DNA of 61,433 nt from Bryobacterales bacterium. GTDB taxonomy: Bacteria; Acidobacteriota; Terriglobia; Bryobacterales; Bryobacteraceae. The notes beneath the pieces are model-generated. The model saw only the letters and a list, made by a program, of their open reading frames with translations, searched no databases and was not told the DNA's origin. The position numbers and the translations under genes were made by a program. The stretch is taken from assembly GCA_003164035.1 (NCBI GenBank), contig PLRS01000030.1, positions 1-61,433 on the forward strand. The letters are read 5' to 3'. Numbering within the stretch: position 1 is the first letter of the stretch; every line of letters starts with the position of its first letter. This document shows positions 36,545 to 43,943 of this stretch, piece by piece.

Positions 36545-37831
36545 CTACTCCAGCTTGAGTTGGCTCGTCCGCTCCACCTTCGCGGGATCCAGCTCAATCC
36601 CGAATCCCGGCCGCGTCGGCAGCGCCAGTCTCGCACGTTCCACTCGCGGCGGATCCTTCTCGAAGTGGTAGTAGCTCGACATCTTCAGCACCAGGTATTC
36701 GGCCAGCGGACAGGTCATCGGCGACTGGCTGGCAATCACGTGGAGCGCGGCGTGGATGCTGTGCCCGTGCGGGATCGCCTCCGCGTCGTGCAGCGAGCTG
36801 ACGGCGCAAATCTTCACCAGCTCACTGACCCCGCCGCACCACTCCGGGTCCGCCTGCACCACGTTGAGCGCGCCCGCGGCGAGGTACCGCTCCACCTCCC
36901 ACCGCCCATAGAAATGCTCGCCTGAGGCCACCGGAAAGGAGATGGCGCGGCGCAGTGCGGCGAAGCTTTCGATCTTCTCGGGGTGAAACGCCTCTTCAAT
37001 CCAGCGTGGCCGGTACCTCTCCACCTGCCTGGCCCACTCCAGGGCATACGTCAGGTCCCAGCCGCTGTACGCGTCGAACATCAGCTCCACGTCGTCGCCC
37101 ACGGCGTCGCGCAGCATCCGCACCATTTCCACGTTCTTCCGCAGTCCCTCGGGCCCGTCGCCCGGCCCATACGCCATGAACCACTTCTCGTAGCGGAAGC
37201 CGTCGGCCTTGAATTGCTGTGCCCGTTTGTGCATGGCTTCGGGCTCGAGCGAGTAGCCGAGGCAACTCGCATAGGCCTCCACCGATGCGCGCGTCGGGCC
37301 GCCCAGCAGACGGTACACAGGCGCGTGGAAGAATCGCCCGCGCAGGTCCCAAAGCGCGTTGTCCACGGCGCTGATCCCCATCAGAAACAAGCCGGCGCGG
37401 GAGTGGCGGTTCGAGCGGTACATCTGGTCCCACAGCGCCTCGCCGGCCAGCGCATCCTTGCCGATAAGGAAGGGGCGCAGTTGCTCGATCACCACGATGG
37501 CCACTTCCCGGTCTATCGGACCGTACAGCGCTTCCAGCCCCTGGTCCGTCTTGATTTTGAGATAGAGCGCGGAAACGGCGGCCGTTCGCATGCCCGGCGC
37601 CGCTGAATCGTGGTACGGCTCCGGCCGCAGCTCGTCGTACACATGGAGCGGATTCACCTGGTATTGCTGATTGACGCCGGTCTCCGCCTGCCGGGTGCCC
37701 TCCAGCTTCCAGACCTCAACCGCCCCAATTTTCAGCTTGCCCGCGCCGCCAGCCGGCGGTTGGAAGGCGGAAAGGATGGGCCCAGCCACGCTCGCACCAA
37801 GCCCCGCGAGAAATTGCCGGCGATGCACCAT
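36545..37831 (-). CDS. Enolase-superfamily protein (mandelate racemase/muconate lactonising type), Tat-exported
   Basis: A 428-aa enzyme of the mandelate-racemase subgroup. A Tat-type leader (HRRQFLAGLGASVAGPILSA) suggests export. The capping domain is followed by the barrel: GISAVDNALWDLRGR, metal ligands probably Asp in VELMFDAYSGWDLTYAL, Glu in PRWIEEAFHPE and Glu in FPVASGEHFYGRWE, and a catalytic-type His in AIPHGHSIHAALH. It would act on an acid sugar or similar carboxylate; substrate not readable. Export of an enolase-superfamily member is unusual but frequent in Acidobacteriota and Planctomycetes. Confidence 0.92.
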   Translation of the reverse strand: MVHRRQFLAGLGASVAGPILSAFQPPAGGAGKLKIGAVEVWKLEGTRQAETGVNQQYQVNPLHVYDELRPEPYHDSAAPGMRTAAVSALYLKIKTDQGLEALYGPIDREVAIVVIEQLRPFLIGKDALAGEALWDQMYRSNRHSRAGLFLMGISAVDNALWDLRGRFFHAPVYRLLGGPTRASVEAYASCLGYSLEPEAMHKRAQQFKADGFRYEKWFMAYGPGDGPEGLRKNVEMVRMLRDAVGDDVELMFDAYSGWDLTYALEWARQVERYRPRWIEEAFHPEKIESFAALRRAISFPVASGEHFYGRWEVERYLAAGALNVVQADPEWCGGVSELVKICAVSSLHDAEAIPHGHSIHAALHVIASQSPMTCPLAEYLVLKMSSYYHFEKDPPRVERARLALPTRPGFGIELDPAKVERTSQLKLE

Positions 37832-37847
37832 GTGCGAATTGTATCAG

Positions 37848-37879
37848 TGGGACAGACCATCGCATTCCGAGGTCTGTCA
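37848..37879. repeat. GTGGGACAGACC hairpin repeat (copy 1)
   Basis: GACAGACC (37851-37858) and GGTCTGTC (37871-37878) form an eight-bp perfect stem around ATCGCATTCCGA. The same element, with small changes, occurs at 38881-38909 and twice, in opposite orientation, at 39692-39783. It fills the 45-bp gap between the enolase-like gene and the DUF2293 gene. Confidence 0.75.
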
Positions 37880-38839
37880 CCTTCTCCAACCGTCCAGGAC
37901 TTCCTCGACCTTGTCCGCAACCCGTTCGCGCGCAAGTCCCCGGTCCACGCCGCCGGCGAGCAGGGAGTCATAATTCGTATGCCTGTGCCGGATTGCCGCG
38001 ATCGCGGCTGCCGTTAGAGCCCGCTCTTCCAGGTTCCGGCCAGCCGCCGTCCGGCCCACGCGCCCGCTGCCTCGCGCGGCGGTGTGGGCGGCGATCTCCC
38101 GGATTTCGCCGCGCGGGCAGCCAGGGAACAGGTCGGCCAGCCGCTCCATCATGAGTCGAACCAGTTCCCGATCCTGTTCGCCGCGCGTCTCGGCCGCCCG
38201 AAGCCGCGCCGCCACCCGCTCTTCGGCATCTTCCACGCACTCCCGCTCCGCCTTTTCCAGTGCGGCTTGCTCCACCAGGATGCCTTGCCGTTCGTAACGT
38301 CCGCGCGACCGGCCGAAGCGCACCACCACCGCGCTTCGTTCGCTGTACTTCCCCGCCCGCCGCGTCAGCGCGGTGTCGCCCGCTGGAAGAAACTCCAAAT
38401 CGCCCAGGCGCGTGCACGCCAGGCATAAGGGTTGCTCCGCTTCGATGACCAGAAAGCTGCCCTCCGGCAGCGCCGTCGCGCATTCCGAGCACTGCGAGTC
38501 CCGCAAGATCTCGAAGACCACCAACTTCGGCGCCTGTCCTAAGCGCTGCTCGACCTTTTCCCGCTTGCGCTCGGGCAGCGCGGCGGAAACAAAATGCGTG
38601 CGATATCGCTTCTCAATCGACGCGTCTCCGCTCTCGCTGAACCGCAGTTCCACGGTCCCCGCCCGCGTTGTGCGAACATAGCGGGTTTCGCTTGGCCGGA
38701 GCCCTTTGGCCTCAGCCCAGCGCCGAAACGCAGCCATGGAGAATGAAATCTTCTCCAGGTTCCCCTGAATCACCCGCTCGAGAGAATCGACACGCCCCTT
38801 CCGCCAATCCTCCACCCGCGAGACCGGCAATAGCCCCAT
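37877..38839 (-). CDS. DUF2293-domain protein
   Basis: A 320-aa protein from ATG 38839. The C-terminal about 80 residues match DUF2293 (LFPGCPRGEIREIAAHTAAR; AAIRHRHTNYDSLLAGGVDR, ending VEEVLDGWRR). A putative zinc-binding pair of C-x2-C motifs lies mid-protein (SQCSECATAL and QPLCLACTRL), and a charged coiled region follows (EKAERECVEDAEERVAARLR). An in-frame GTG at 38920 would add 27 residues, but 14 of them are encoded by a copy of the GTGGGACAGAC repeat, so the native N-terminus may have been altered by that element. Function unknown; a DNA- or RNA-associated role is only a guess. Confidence 0.8.
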   Translation of the reverse strand: MGLLPVSRVEDWRKGRVDSLERVIQGNLEKISFSMAAFRRWAEAKGLRPSETRYVRTTRAGTVELRFSESGDASIEKRYRTHFVSAALPERKREKVEQRLGQAPKLVVFEILRDSQCSECATALPEGSFLVIEAEQPLCLACTRLGDLEFLPAGDTALTRRAGKYSERSAVVVRFGRSRGRYERQGILVEQAALEKAERECVEDAEERVAARLRAAETRGEQDRELVRLMMERLADLFPGCPRGEIREIAAHTAARGSGRVGRTAAGRNLEERALTAAAIAAIRHRHTNYDSLLAGGVDRGLARERVADKVEEVLDGWRR

Positions 38840-38880
38840 GCCCACCAGCACGTCGATCGCAGGCAGGGCACCTGGGTCGG

Positions 38881-38909
38881 TGGGACAGACATCGCATTCT
38901 GTGGTCTGT
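38881..38909. repeat. GTGGGACAGAC hairpin repeat (copy 2)
   Basis: GTGGGACAGACATCGCATTC continues into TGTGGTCTGTT, an imperfect form of the hairpin at 37848. In the minus-strand frame it reads as part of an extended DUF2293 N-terminus. Confidence 0.7.
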
Positions 38910-38980
38910 TCCCCCAGCACGGCCTAACCGTCCGACGGATGTATTACAGCCCGTCGGATTCTTCCCCCGCCGCAACGACT

Positions 38981-39100
38981 TTTTCGTGGAGCGGACCCTC
39001 GGTCTGCCACGCCGGGACTCATCCCGGCGCTCTTGGCTGCGGCTATGCTGCGCTGTGGGGCAGCTAATCCTGGCTGCAGCCGCCCTTTCGGGCGGCTCCT
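38981..39100. repeat. 120-bp dispersed repeat (copy 2)
   Basis: Second copy of the element at 36347-36466, in the same orientation (begins TTTTCGTGGAGCGGACCCTC, ends CCGCCCTTTCGGGCGGCTCC). It occupies the middle of the 317-bp gap between the DUF2293 gene and the RibD-like fragment; the rest of that gap shows no gene. Confidence 0.85.
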
Positions 39101-39237
39101 GGGCCCCGCGTTCCTCGTAGTGACGGCGATCTTCCTCGCGGTTCTTTTTGGTTGCCAGCGTGGCGGCGTCCACCCCACTCCTAGAACGGTTTTACGCGGA
39201 TTTTGAGGCTTCGGATTCATAAGCCGAGTGCCTTCAA

Positions 39238-39513
39238 TTGATTAGGCACTTCCGCAGCTCGCCGGTGGTGCAGCAACTCAAGGGACGGGGTTCGCGAGAT
39301 ATCCTTGTGTTCGGCAGCGGCGACCTGTGTGCAAAGCTGCTCGCGGCCGGATTATTCGATGAGTTGCGGCTCTGCCTGGTCCCGATGGTGGTCGGGCGTG
39401 GCACGCCCCTGTTCGGCCGCGATCTGAGCCGGCAGGCAATGAAATTGCTGGAGGCGCGGCCATTGGTGAACGGATGCGTGATCCTGCGCTATGAACCGCA
39501 GCCAGCGAAATGA
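39238..39513 (+). pseudogene. Truncated dihydrofolate reductase/RibD-C family gene (3' fragment)
   Basis: A 91-codon frame whose residues match the C-terminal half of RibD-C/DHFR-like reductases (QLKGRGSRDILVFGSGDLCA; KLLAAGLFDELRLCLVPMVV; GRGTPLFGRDLSRQAMKLLE). The NADPH-binding N-terminal half is missing, the only start is a TTG, and the sequence upstream is repeat-derived. Probably a relic cut by rearrangement next to the 120-bp repeat. Full-length members are about 180 residues. Confidence 0.75.
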
Positions 39514-39549
39514 GGACGATTCCATGTCAACCATGCCAAAGCTCGAAGC

Positions 39550-39872
39550 CCGACGTGGCGCACGCACGTGCGTGCCGCGTCGGCACTCTTGCCGACGGAT
39601 GGCACACCATACGCGAGCGGGTGTCGAGAAGAGTCTCCGAACTCCTGATGTCACCTCGGCATTTTGAGCGGCCAAGGGCAAATGACCCAGCGGTGGGACA
39701 GACGATCGTTTTTTGTCGTCTGTCAGGCTGTTAGGGCCTGGCGAGGGGCCGACAGACCACGAAAAACGATGGTCTGTCCCACCCGCTCGCCGCCGAAACT
39801 GGCTCAACGCAAATTCCACGACATCAGTTCGGAGTCTCGACACGGCACGCACGAGTGCGTGCGCCACGTCGG
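39550..39872. repeat. Nested inverted-repeat element of about 320 bp
   Basis: Outer arms 39550-39583 and 39838-39872 are inverted copies (CCGACGTGGCGCACGCAC against its complement). A second pair links 39621-39652 (GTGTCGAGAAGAGTCTCCGA) with 39820-39843. The inner arms 39692-39724 and 39751-39783 match at 30 of 33 positions (GGTGGGACAGACGATCGTTT against its complement) and are two copies of the GTGGGACAGAC repeat facing each other. The region 39514-39980 holds no credible gene. Confidence 0.8.
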
Positions 39873-39980
39873 AATGGCATGATTATTTCCTGACAAGCAC
39901 TCAGATAACGATTCCAGCCCCCCTAGGCTGGCGCGGGACGAGTCGTCGCTGAGGAGCGGCTCCGGAGCCCTAGCTTGAAT

Positions 39981-40436
39981 CTAGAACGGTATGTCGTCCA
40001 TACTAATTTCCCCGGTCCGGTTGGATGCCCAACGGAAATAGAAATTGGCGCGCCCGTCCTTCGTGCGCTTGTCGAGGCTGATCGGACGACCTACCAAGCC
40101 TGCCAGGCAAGCGGGCAACTCAGAGAGGCGCGAGACCTGAGTCCGGCATTTTTCCAGGTCCTCTTTGAGGTACGCCAGCGTGTTTTCAGTGATTACCCGG
40201 TTCTTCGTCACAACCCGGTTCACCGCCTGCGGTCCCTTGATTCTCAGTTTCCAAATCACTACCGGGCGTCCCGTTGATACGGTTTCCGAGACCCGAGCGT
40301 CCTCTATGACAGCGTCGTAGGTCCCGTCCGGGACGTCGTTATACATCTCATCTGACGACGTCGCCGTTTTGGTCCACTCATCCTCGAACCGGGCCAAATC
40401 GACCACTGGCGAGCTAGTTTCGTTCTGTAGAGCCAC
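39981..40436 (-). CDS. DUF669-like phage-type single-strand-binding/recombination accessory protein with SSB tip
   Basis: A 151-aa protein. The body (ARFEDEWTKTATSSDEMYND; VPDGTYDAVIEDARVSET; PVVIWKLRIKGPQAVNRVVT; LAYLKEDLEKC) matches DUF669, a phage family implicated in single-strand DNA metabolism. It ends GEISMDDIPF, an exact SSB-type acidic tip. GTG start, GGAGG ten bases upstream. It lies downstream of two other minus-strand genes, including ssb, whose products end the same way. A DNA-binding partner in replication or recombination is a reasonable inference; the chromosomal setting without other phage genes is unusual. Confidence 0.85.
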   Translation of the reverse strand: MALQNETSSPVVDLARFEDEWTKTATSSDEMYNDVPDGTYDAVIEDARVSETVSTGRPVVIWKLRIKGPQAVNRVVTKNRVITENTLAYLKEDLEKCRTQVSRLSELPACLAGLVGRPISLDKRTKDGRANFYFRWASNRTGEISMDDIPF

Positions 40437-40620
40437 GAAATTTTAACCTCCGATACGCTGATGTAGTACCTGGCCCAACCCAAAGCTCTCACTAACTAAT
40501 TGTGAAGACGATGAGCCAGGGCGTCAGGGCACCGCGGTACTCGTGGGGCGTGGCTGATCAAGGGGCCCACATTGGGTGAAGTGCGGAGCCGGGTTCCCTC
40601 TGACTGATGAACGCCCCGTA

Positions 40621-41079
40621 TTAAAACGGCACGTCCCTATCCCCAGCGTCCTCGATGAAGACTTCGTCCATCCAGGCGTCCTCCGGCGCTCTGGCAGGGG
40701 CCGCAGGTGCAGGTGCTGGCGCCGGCGGGGCGGCCTTGCCGGGCCGGCGCTTGGGTGCGTCCTCCTGATTTCGCGCCCTGTAATCCTCCCAGTAAAGCTC
40801 TTCCTCAAACAGCCGCTGGGTTTCCTCGTCTTCTTCAGGTGTGGTGGGTCGCGGTGCCGGTAAGGGCTCCGGCTTTTCTCCCAGGACGAAGCCAAAGCGC
40901 TTGAAGTGCAGTTCGTGGATCCAGTACTTCACCGGCAGCTTCCACTTCTGCTTGGGGTCGGGCCGGTTTCGAACCAGGCTGTCCGGCCCAAAGCCCAGGC
41001 TCTTGGCCATGGCGATGTCGTTCTGATTGAGCCGGCAGAGCTTCTTCGCCTCCGGCCAGTTGTGACGATGTTTCCCCAC
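40621..41079 (-). CDS. Conserved hypothetical protein with C-terminal SSB-like tip
   Basis: A 152-aa protein. The N-terminal about 65 residues look like a compact basic helical domain (HNWPEAKKLCRLNQNDIAMA; KSLGFGPDSLVRNRPDPKQK; WKLPVKYWIHELHFKRFGFV). A low-complexity Pro/Ala linker follows (GKAAPPAPAPAPAAPARAPE) and the last residues are EDAGDRDVPF, the form of an SSB tail: flexible linker plus acidic D-x-V-P-F tip. The GTG start is one base after a GGAGGT sequence and nine bases from the ssb stop, so initiation probably relies on coupling to ssb. Function unknown; it may use the tip to recruit or compete for SSB-interacting proteins. Confidence 0.8.
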   Translation of the reverse strand: MGKHRHNWPEAKKLCRLNQNDIAMAKSLGFGPDSLVRNRPDPKQKWKLPVKYWIHELHFKRFGFVLGEKPEPLPAPRPTTPEEDEETQRLFEEELYWEDYRARNQEDAPKRRPGKAAPPAPAPAPAAPARAPEDAWMDEVFIEDAGDRDVPF

Positions 41080-41085
41080 CTCCAG

Positions 41086-41565
41086 CTAGAACGGCACGTC
41101 GTCGTCGGTGATGCCCTGGTGGAACTCTTCGGCCGGAGCGGCGACGGGTTGGGGACGCGGTTGCGCCGAGCGGGGCATGGAGACGGGACGGTCGAAATCG
41201 CCGGGCTGGTCGGGCGCCTCGCCCCGGCCGCCGCCGCCGCCGAGCAGCATCACGTTGTTCGCGTCGCAGATGATCTCGGTCATGTAGTGTTTCTGGCCGT
41301 CCTTGTCGTAGCTGCGGGTCTCGATACGGCCTTCCAGGAACACCTGCTTACCCTTCAAGAGGTAGTTGGCGATGTTCTCGGTCTTCCACACTACGATATT
41401 GTGCCAGTCGGTAATGTCTTTCCATTCGCCGGTCTGGGAATCCTTCGTCCGCCGGCCGGTGGCCAGAGAAAACTTGGAAACCGAAATTCCGCTCGTCGTG
41501 AACTTGGTCTCGGCATCCTTGCCGAGATTTCCAACAAGAATGACTTTATTGACGCTTCGAGCCAT
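41086..41565 (-). CDS. ssb: Single-stranded DNA-binding protein
   Basis: A 159-aa SSB. The OB fold is clear: SVNKVILVGNLGKDAETKFT, WKDITDWHNIVVWKTENIAN, LLKGKQVFLEGRIETRSYDK, then a Gly/Pro/Gln-rich linker and the tip GITDDDVPF. The ATG (41565) follows AGGGTATT; a GTG 12 bases upstream is less likely. It coats ssDNA and recruits repair and replication proteins through the tip. It lies first in a minus-strand trio whose three products share the tip. It may be the housekeeping SSB or a second copy; the usual rpsF/rpsR neighbours are absent. Confidence 0.95.
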   Translation of the reverse strand: MARSVNKVILVGNLGKDAETKFTTSGISVSKFSLATGRRTKDSQTGEWKDITDWHNIVVWKTENIANYLLKGKQVFLEGRIETRSYDKDGQKHYMTEIICDANNVMLLGGGGGRGEAPDQPGDFDRPVSMPRSAQPRPQPVAAPAEEFHQGITDDDVPF

Positions 41566-41645
41566 AATACCCTGCACTGTAACACAGGCGGTCCTCGTCG
41601 AGCTTACGAGTTCCGCCCATCGGCGGCTTATACTTGTATTTCACT

Positions 41646-42848
41646 ATGCCCGTTTCCCGCCGCGAATTCTTGATGGGCAGCCTTGCGCTGCCGGCGCTGG
41701 CCGCCAAGAAGCCGAAGGTCGCGCCTGAAAAGCCCAGCGTCCTGCTGATCGTGGTGGACGACCTGCCAAGCTGGCTGATCGGCTGTTACGGGAATAAAGA
41801 GATTCTTACGCCCAACATCGACCAGTTGGCCCGCACCGGTACTCGCTTCCTCAACCACTTTGTTGCCGTTCCCGAAGCGGAGGCGAATTTCCGTACGCTC
41901 GTCACCGGCCGCACGCCCATGCAAATCGGCCCGTCCGGAACGCTTACGCCCGACGATATCACCCTCGAAAAGATGCTGGGCGGAGGCGGTTACGCCTGCC
42001 ATGCCACCGCCCGCCAACCGGCCGCCGATGTCACCGCCGAGGCCCTCAAACTCCTGGACCAGTTCGACGGCAAGCAAACATTCTGGCTGGTCCGCTATAC
42101 CGGTTTGCGGCCGCCCTATGAAGGCATCCCGGCAAAGTTCCTGGACCTCTACGCCAATCGCCGATTCGAAAACTATACCGTCGAACCGGTCGCGCCTAAC
42201 GCCGCTGGCGATAAGGAGTTGCTGGCCAACCGCCTGCTCAGCCGGCGCCAAGCCGCAGCCGCCATCTCGGCCGTGGATGACGCGGCCGGCAGCCTGATTC
42301 ACAAGATTTATCAGAAGCAGGCCGTCGACCATGTTCTGGTGATCCTGACCGCAACTTGCGGCTCCCTGTTCGGAGCCCATGGCCTTTGGGGAGCTGGAGA
42401 CGCCTCCGACCCGCCCAACATGTTCGAGGAGTCCGTTCGTGTACCCCTGATCTGGAGTTGGCCGGGAAGAGTGCCCGCCGAGGGCGTGCAAGTGGAATTG
42501 GTCAGCACCTACGACCTGGTGCCGTCGGTGGCGGACATCGCCGAAATCGATCCTCCAAAACGCAACCTTTGCGGGCGCAGCTACGTGCCACTCGCCACCG
42601 GTAAACTATTGACGCGCAAGCAGTCCTGGCGCCAGACCGTGTGCGCGCGCGAGCGGGACACCGAGATGGCGCGGGTAGAGCGCTACAAGCTGATCCTGCG
42701 CAACCAGGGCAAAGGGCCGAACGAATTATACGATTATGCGACCGATCCGGGCGAACACACCAACCTGGCCGACAACGACCAGTACGTCTCGGTCAGGGGC
42801 GCTCTCGCGGATGAGATTCAGAAGTGGAAGTTGAATTATTCGGGGTAA
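41646..42848 (+). CDS. Sulfatase-fold protein lacking catalytic residues, Tat-exported
   Basis: A 400-aa member of the arylsulfatase/alkaline-phosphatase superfamily. The leader MPVSRREFLMGSLALPALAA is a Tat signal. The N-terminal metal pair is present (VLLIVVDDLPSWLIGCYGNK) and TPNIDQLARTGTRFLNHFV is standard. The formylglycine site, normally C/S-x-P-x-R before T-G-R, reads VPEAEANFRTLVTGR with no Cys or Ser. The later metal site, usually S-D-H-G, reads VILTATCGSLFGAHGLWGAG. It therefore cannot work as a normal sulfatase. The C-terminus (NELYDYATDPGEHTNLADND) is intact, so the fold is probably under selection. A regulatory or ligand-binding role is possible. Confidence 0.9.
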   Translation: MPVSRREFLMGSLALPALAAKKPKVAPEKPSVLLIVVDDLPSWLIGCYGNKEILTPNIDQLARTGTRFLNHFVAVPEAEANFRTLVTGRTPMQIGPSGTLTPDDITLEKMLGGGGYACHATARQPAADVTAEALKLLDQFDGKQTFWLVRYTGLRPPYEGIPAKFLDLYANRRFENYTVEPVAPNAAGDKELLANRLLSRRQAAAAISAVDDAAGSLIHKIYQKQAVDHVLVILTATCGSLFGAHGLWGAGDASDPPNMFEESVRVPLIWSWPGRVPAEGVQVELVSTYDLVPSVADIAEIDPPKRNLCGRSYVPLATGKLLTRKQSWRQTVCARERDTEMARVERYKLILRNQGKGPNELYDYATDPGEHTNLADNDQYVSVRGALADEIQKWKLNYSG

Positions 42849-42854
42849 AGGGAT

Positions 42855-42880
42855 GGAGCGGACGCCGACGGGCCCGCTCC
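42855..42880. terminator. Possible hairpin between convergent genes
   Basis: GGAGCGG (42855-42861) pairs with CCGCTCC (42874-42880) around a 12-nt loop in the 48-bp space between the converging sulfatase-like and mono-haem genes. No T-run follows on either strand, so intrinsic termination is doubtful. Confidence 0.3.
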
Positions 42881-42896
42881 CGGAACGAGGTTTTCG

Positions 42897-43106
42897 CTAC
42901 TGCTTACACTTGGCCAGCGAGTGGTTGTTATCCTTGTAGCACTGCCCGTAGGCATTTAGGTCCTTCGACCCCATCTTGACGTGGCAATCCACGCACTTCT
43001 TGCTTTCCTTCTTGGCATACTCCGGTTTGCCGTAGGTTGCCGTGCCGCAGAACAAAAAGCCCAGGCCCAGGATGGCGGAGGGAATCGCCAGTTTCCATGC
43101 GCGCAT
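42897..43106 (-). CDS. Small exported mono-haem cytochrome c-like protein
   Basis: A 69-aa protein with a signal peptide (RAWKLAIPSAILGLGFLFCG, cleavage probably after ATYG) and one haem-binding motif in ESKKCVDCHVKMGSKDLNAY (C-V-D-C-H). A later Met/His could supply the sixth ligand (DNNHSLAKCKQ). The mature protein would be under 50 residues, very short for a cytochrome c. The start is well supported: AAAGGAG six bases before ATG 43106. It stands alone. Probably a periplasmic electron carrier or a haem-bearing accessory peptide. Confidence 0.85.
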   Translation of the reverse strand: MRAWKLAIPSAILGLGFLFCGTATYGKPEYAKKESKKCVDCHVKMGSKDLNAYGQCYKDNNHSLAKCKQ

Positions 43107-43267
43107 AAATTCTCCTTTATTGAAGATCCTTCAGGAATAAAATACTCCTGAGTCTGAATCTTACCCTACGATCATATCACCGACGATGTGGAGAAATACA
43201 ACAAAAATGGACTGAAAAATCAAATTTCAGTGAGAACTTGGGGCACTTCACGCAGTCATCCGGTTGG

Positions 43268-43870
43268 CTAGAGATTCGCGTTCGGTTCCACGCTGCGCCA
43301 GAGATACCAACTCGCTACGGTGCAGTAAGGGCGCCAGCGCCGAGCCAGCTCTTCCATTTCCGCGGCGAGCGGCAACTCGTTCAATCCATATGCCTTGCGA
43401 ATCGCGTTGCGGATGGCGAGATCGCCCGTCGGCAGAATGTCCGGGCGGCGCAGGGCGAAGATCAGGAACATATGAACGGTCCAGGCGCCAATCCCCTTGA
43501 CTCTGGTCAGCCGGTCGATGACCTCTTGATCGGAGAGCTCGGCCAACTCCTCGAAAACCACCCCTCCGTCTCGCGTATGCCGAGCTAAGTCACGGATATA
43601 TTTGGTTTTTTGGGTGGATAGCCCGAGCGAGCGCATGCGGGCGGGACGAAGCTTCAGGATGCTCGCGGGGGTCAGCGGATCGCCCGCGGCCTTCACCAGC
43701 CGTGCGAAGATGACGGCGGCTACCCGCCCGCTGAGCTGCTGATAGACGATGGATTTTACCAGCGTGGTGAAATCCGGGTCGAGGAATTCGATACCATAGT
43801 CACCAACGCGGTCGATGATGGCCGCCAGAACCGGGTCGGACTTCTTGAGGTGGTAAATGGCTTGCTTCAT
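43268..43870 (-). CDS. DNA-3-methyladenine glycosylase II family (HhH-GPD)
   Basis: A 200-aa base-excision-repair glycosylase of the AlkA type. The HhH-GPD core is visible: LVKSIVYQQLSGRVAAVIFA, then the hairpin LTRVKGIGAWTVHMFLIFAL and the catalytic Asp in ILPTGDLAIRNAIRKAYG. A C-terminal RRWRPYCTVASWYLWRSVE is typical. No iron-sulfur Cys cluster and no N-terminal Ada-like domain. Removes alkylated purines from DNA. The ATG at 43870 gives the family length; the frame extends upstream but without similarity. Confidence 0.93.
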   Translation of the reverse strand: MKQAIYHLKKSDPVLAAIIDRVGDYGIEFLDPDFTTLVKSIVYQQLSGRVAAVIFARLVKAAGDPLTPASILKLRPARMRSLGLSTQKTKYIRDLARHTRDGGVVFEELAELSDQEVIDRLTRVKGIGAWTVHMFLIFALRRPDILPTGDLAIRNAIRKAYGLNELPLAAEMEELARRWRPYCTVASWYLWRSVEPNANL

Positions 43871-43943
43871 TCGGACCTGCTTTGAACAGAAGTGCTTCCT
43901 TCTGAAACACAGGCGCTCCACGCTACGTCTTTATTCTACCGGC

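Noticed and set aside
35517-36671. 384-codon plus-strand frame over pxpB/pxpC
   Set aside because: Pro/Arg-rich translation typical of a shadow frame; the opposite strand has the pxp genes.
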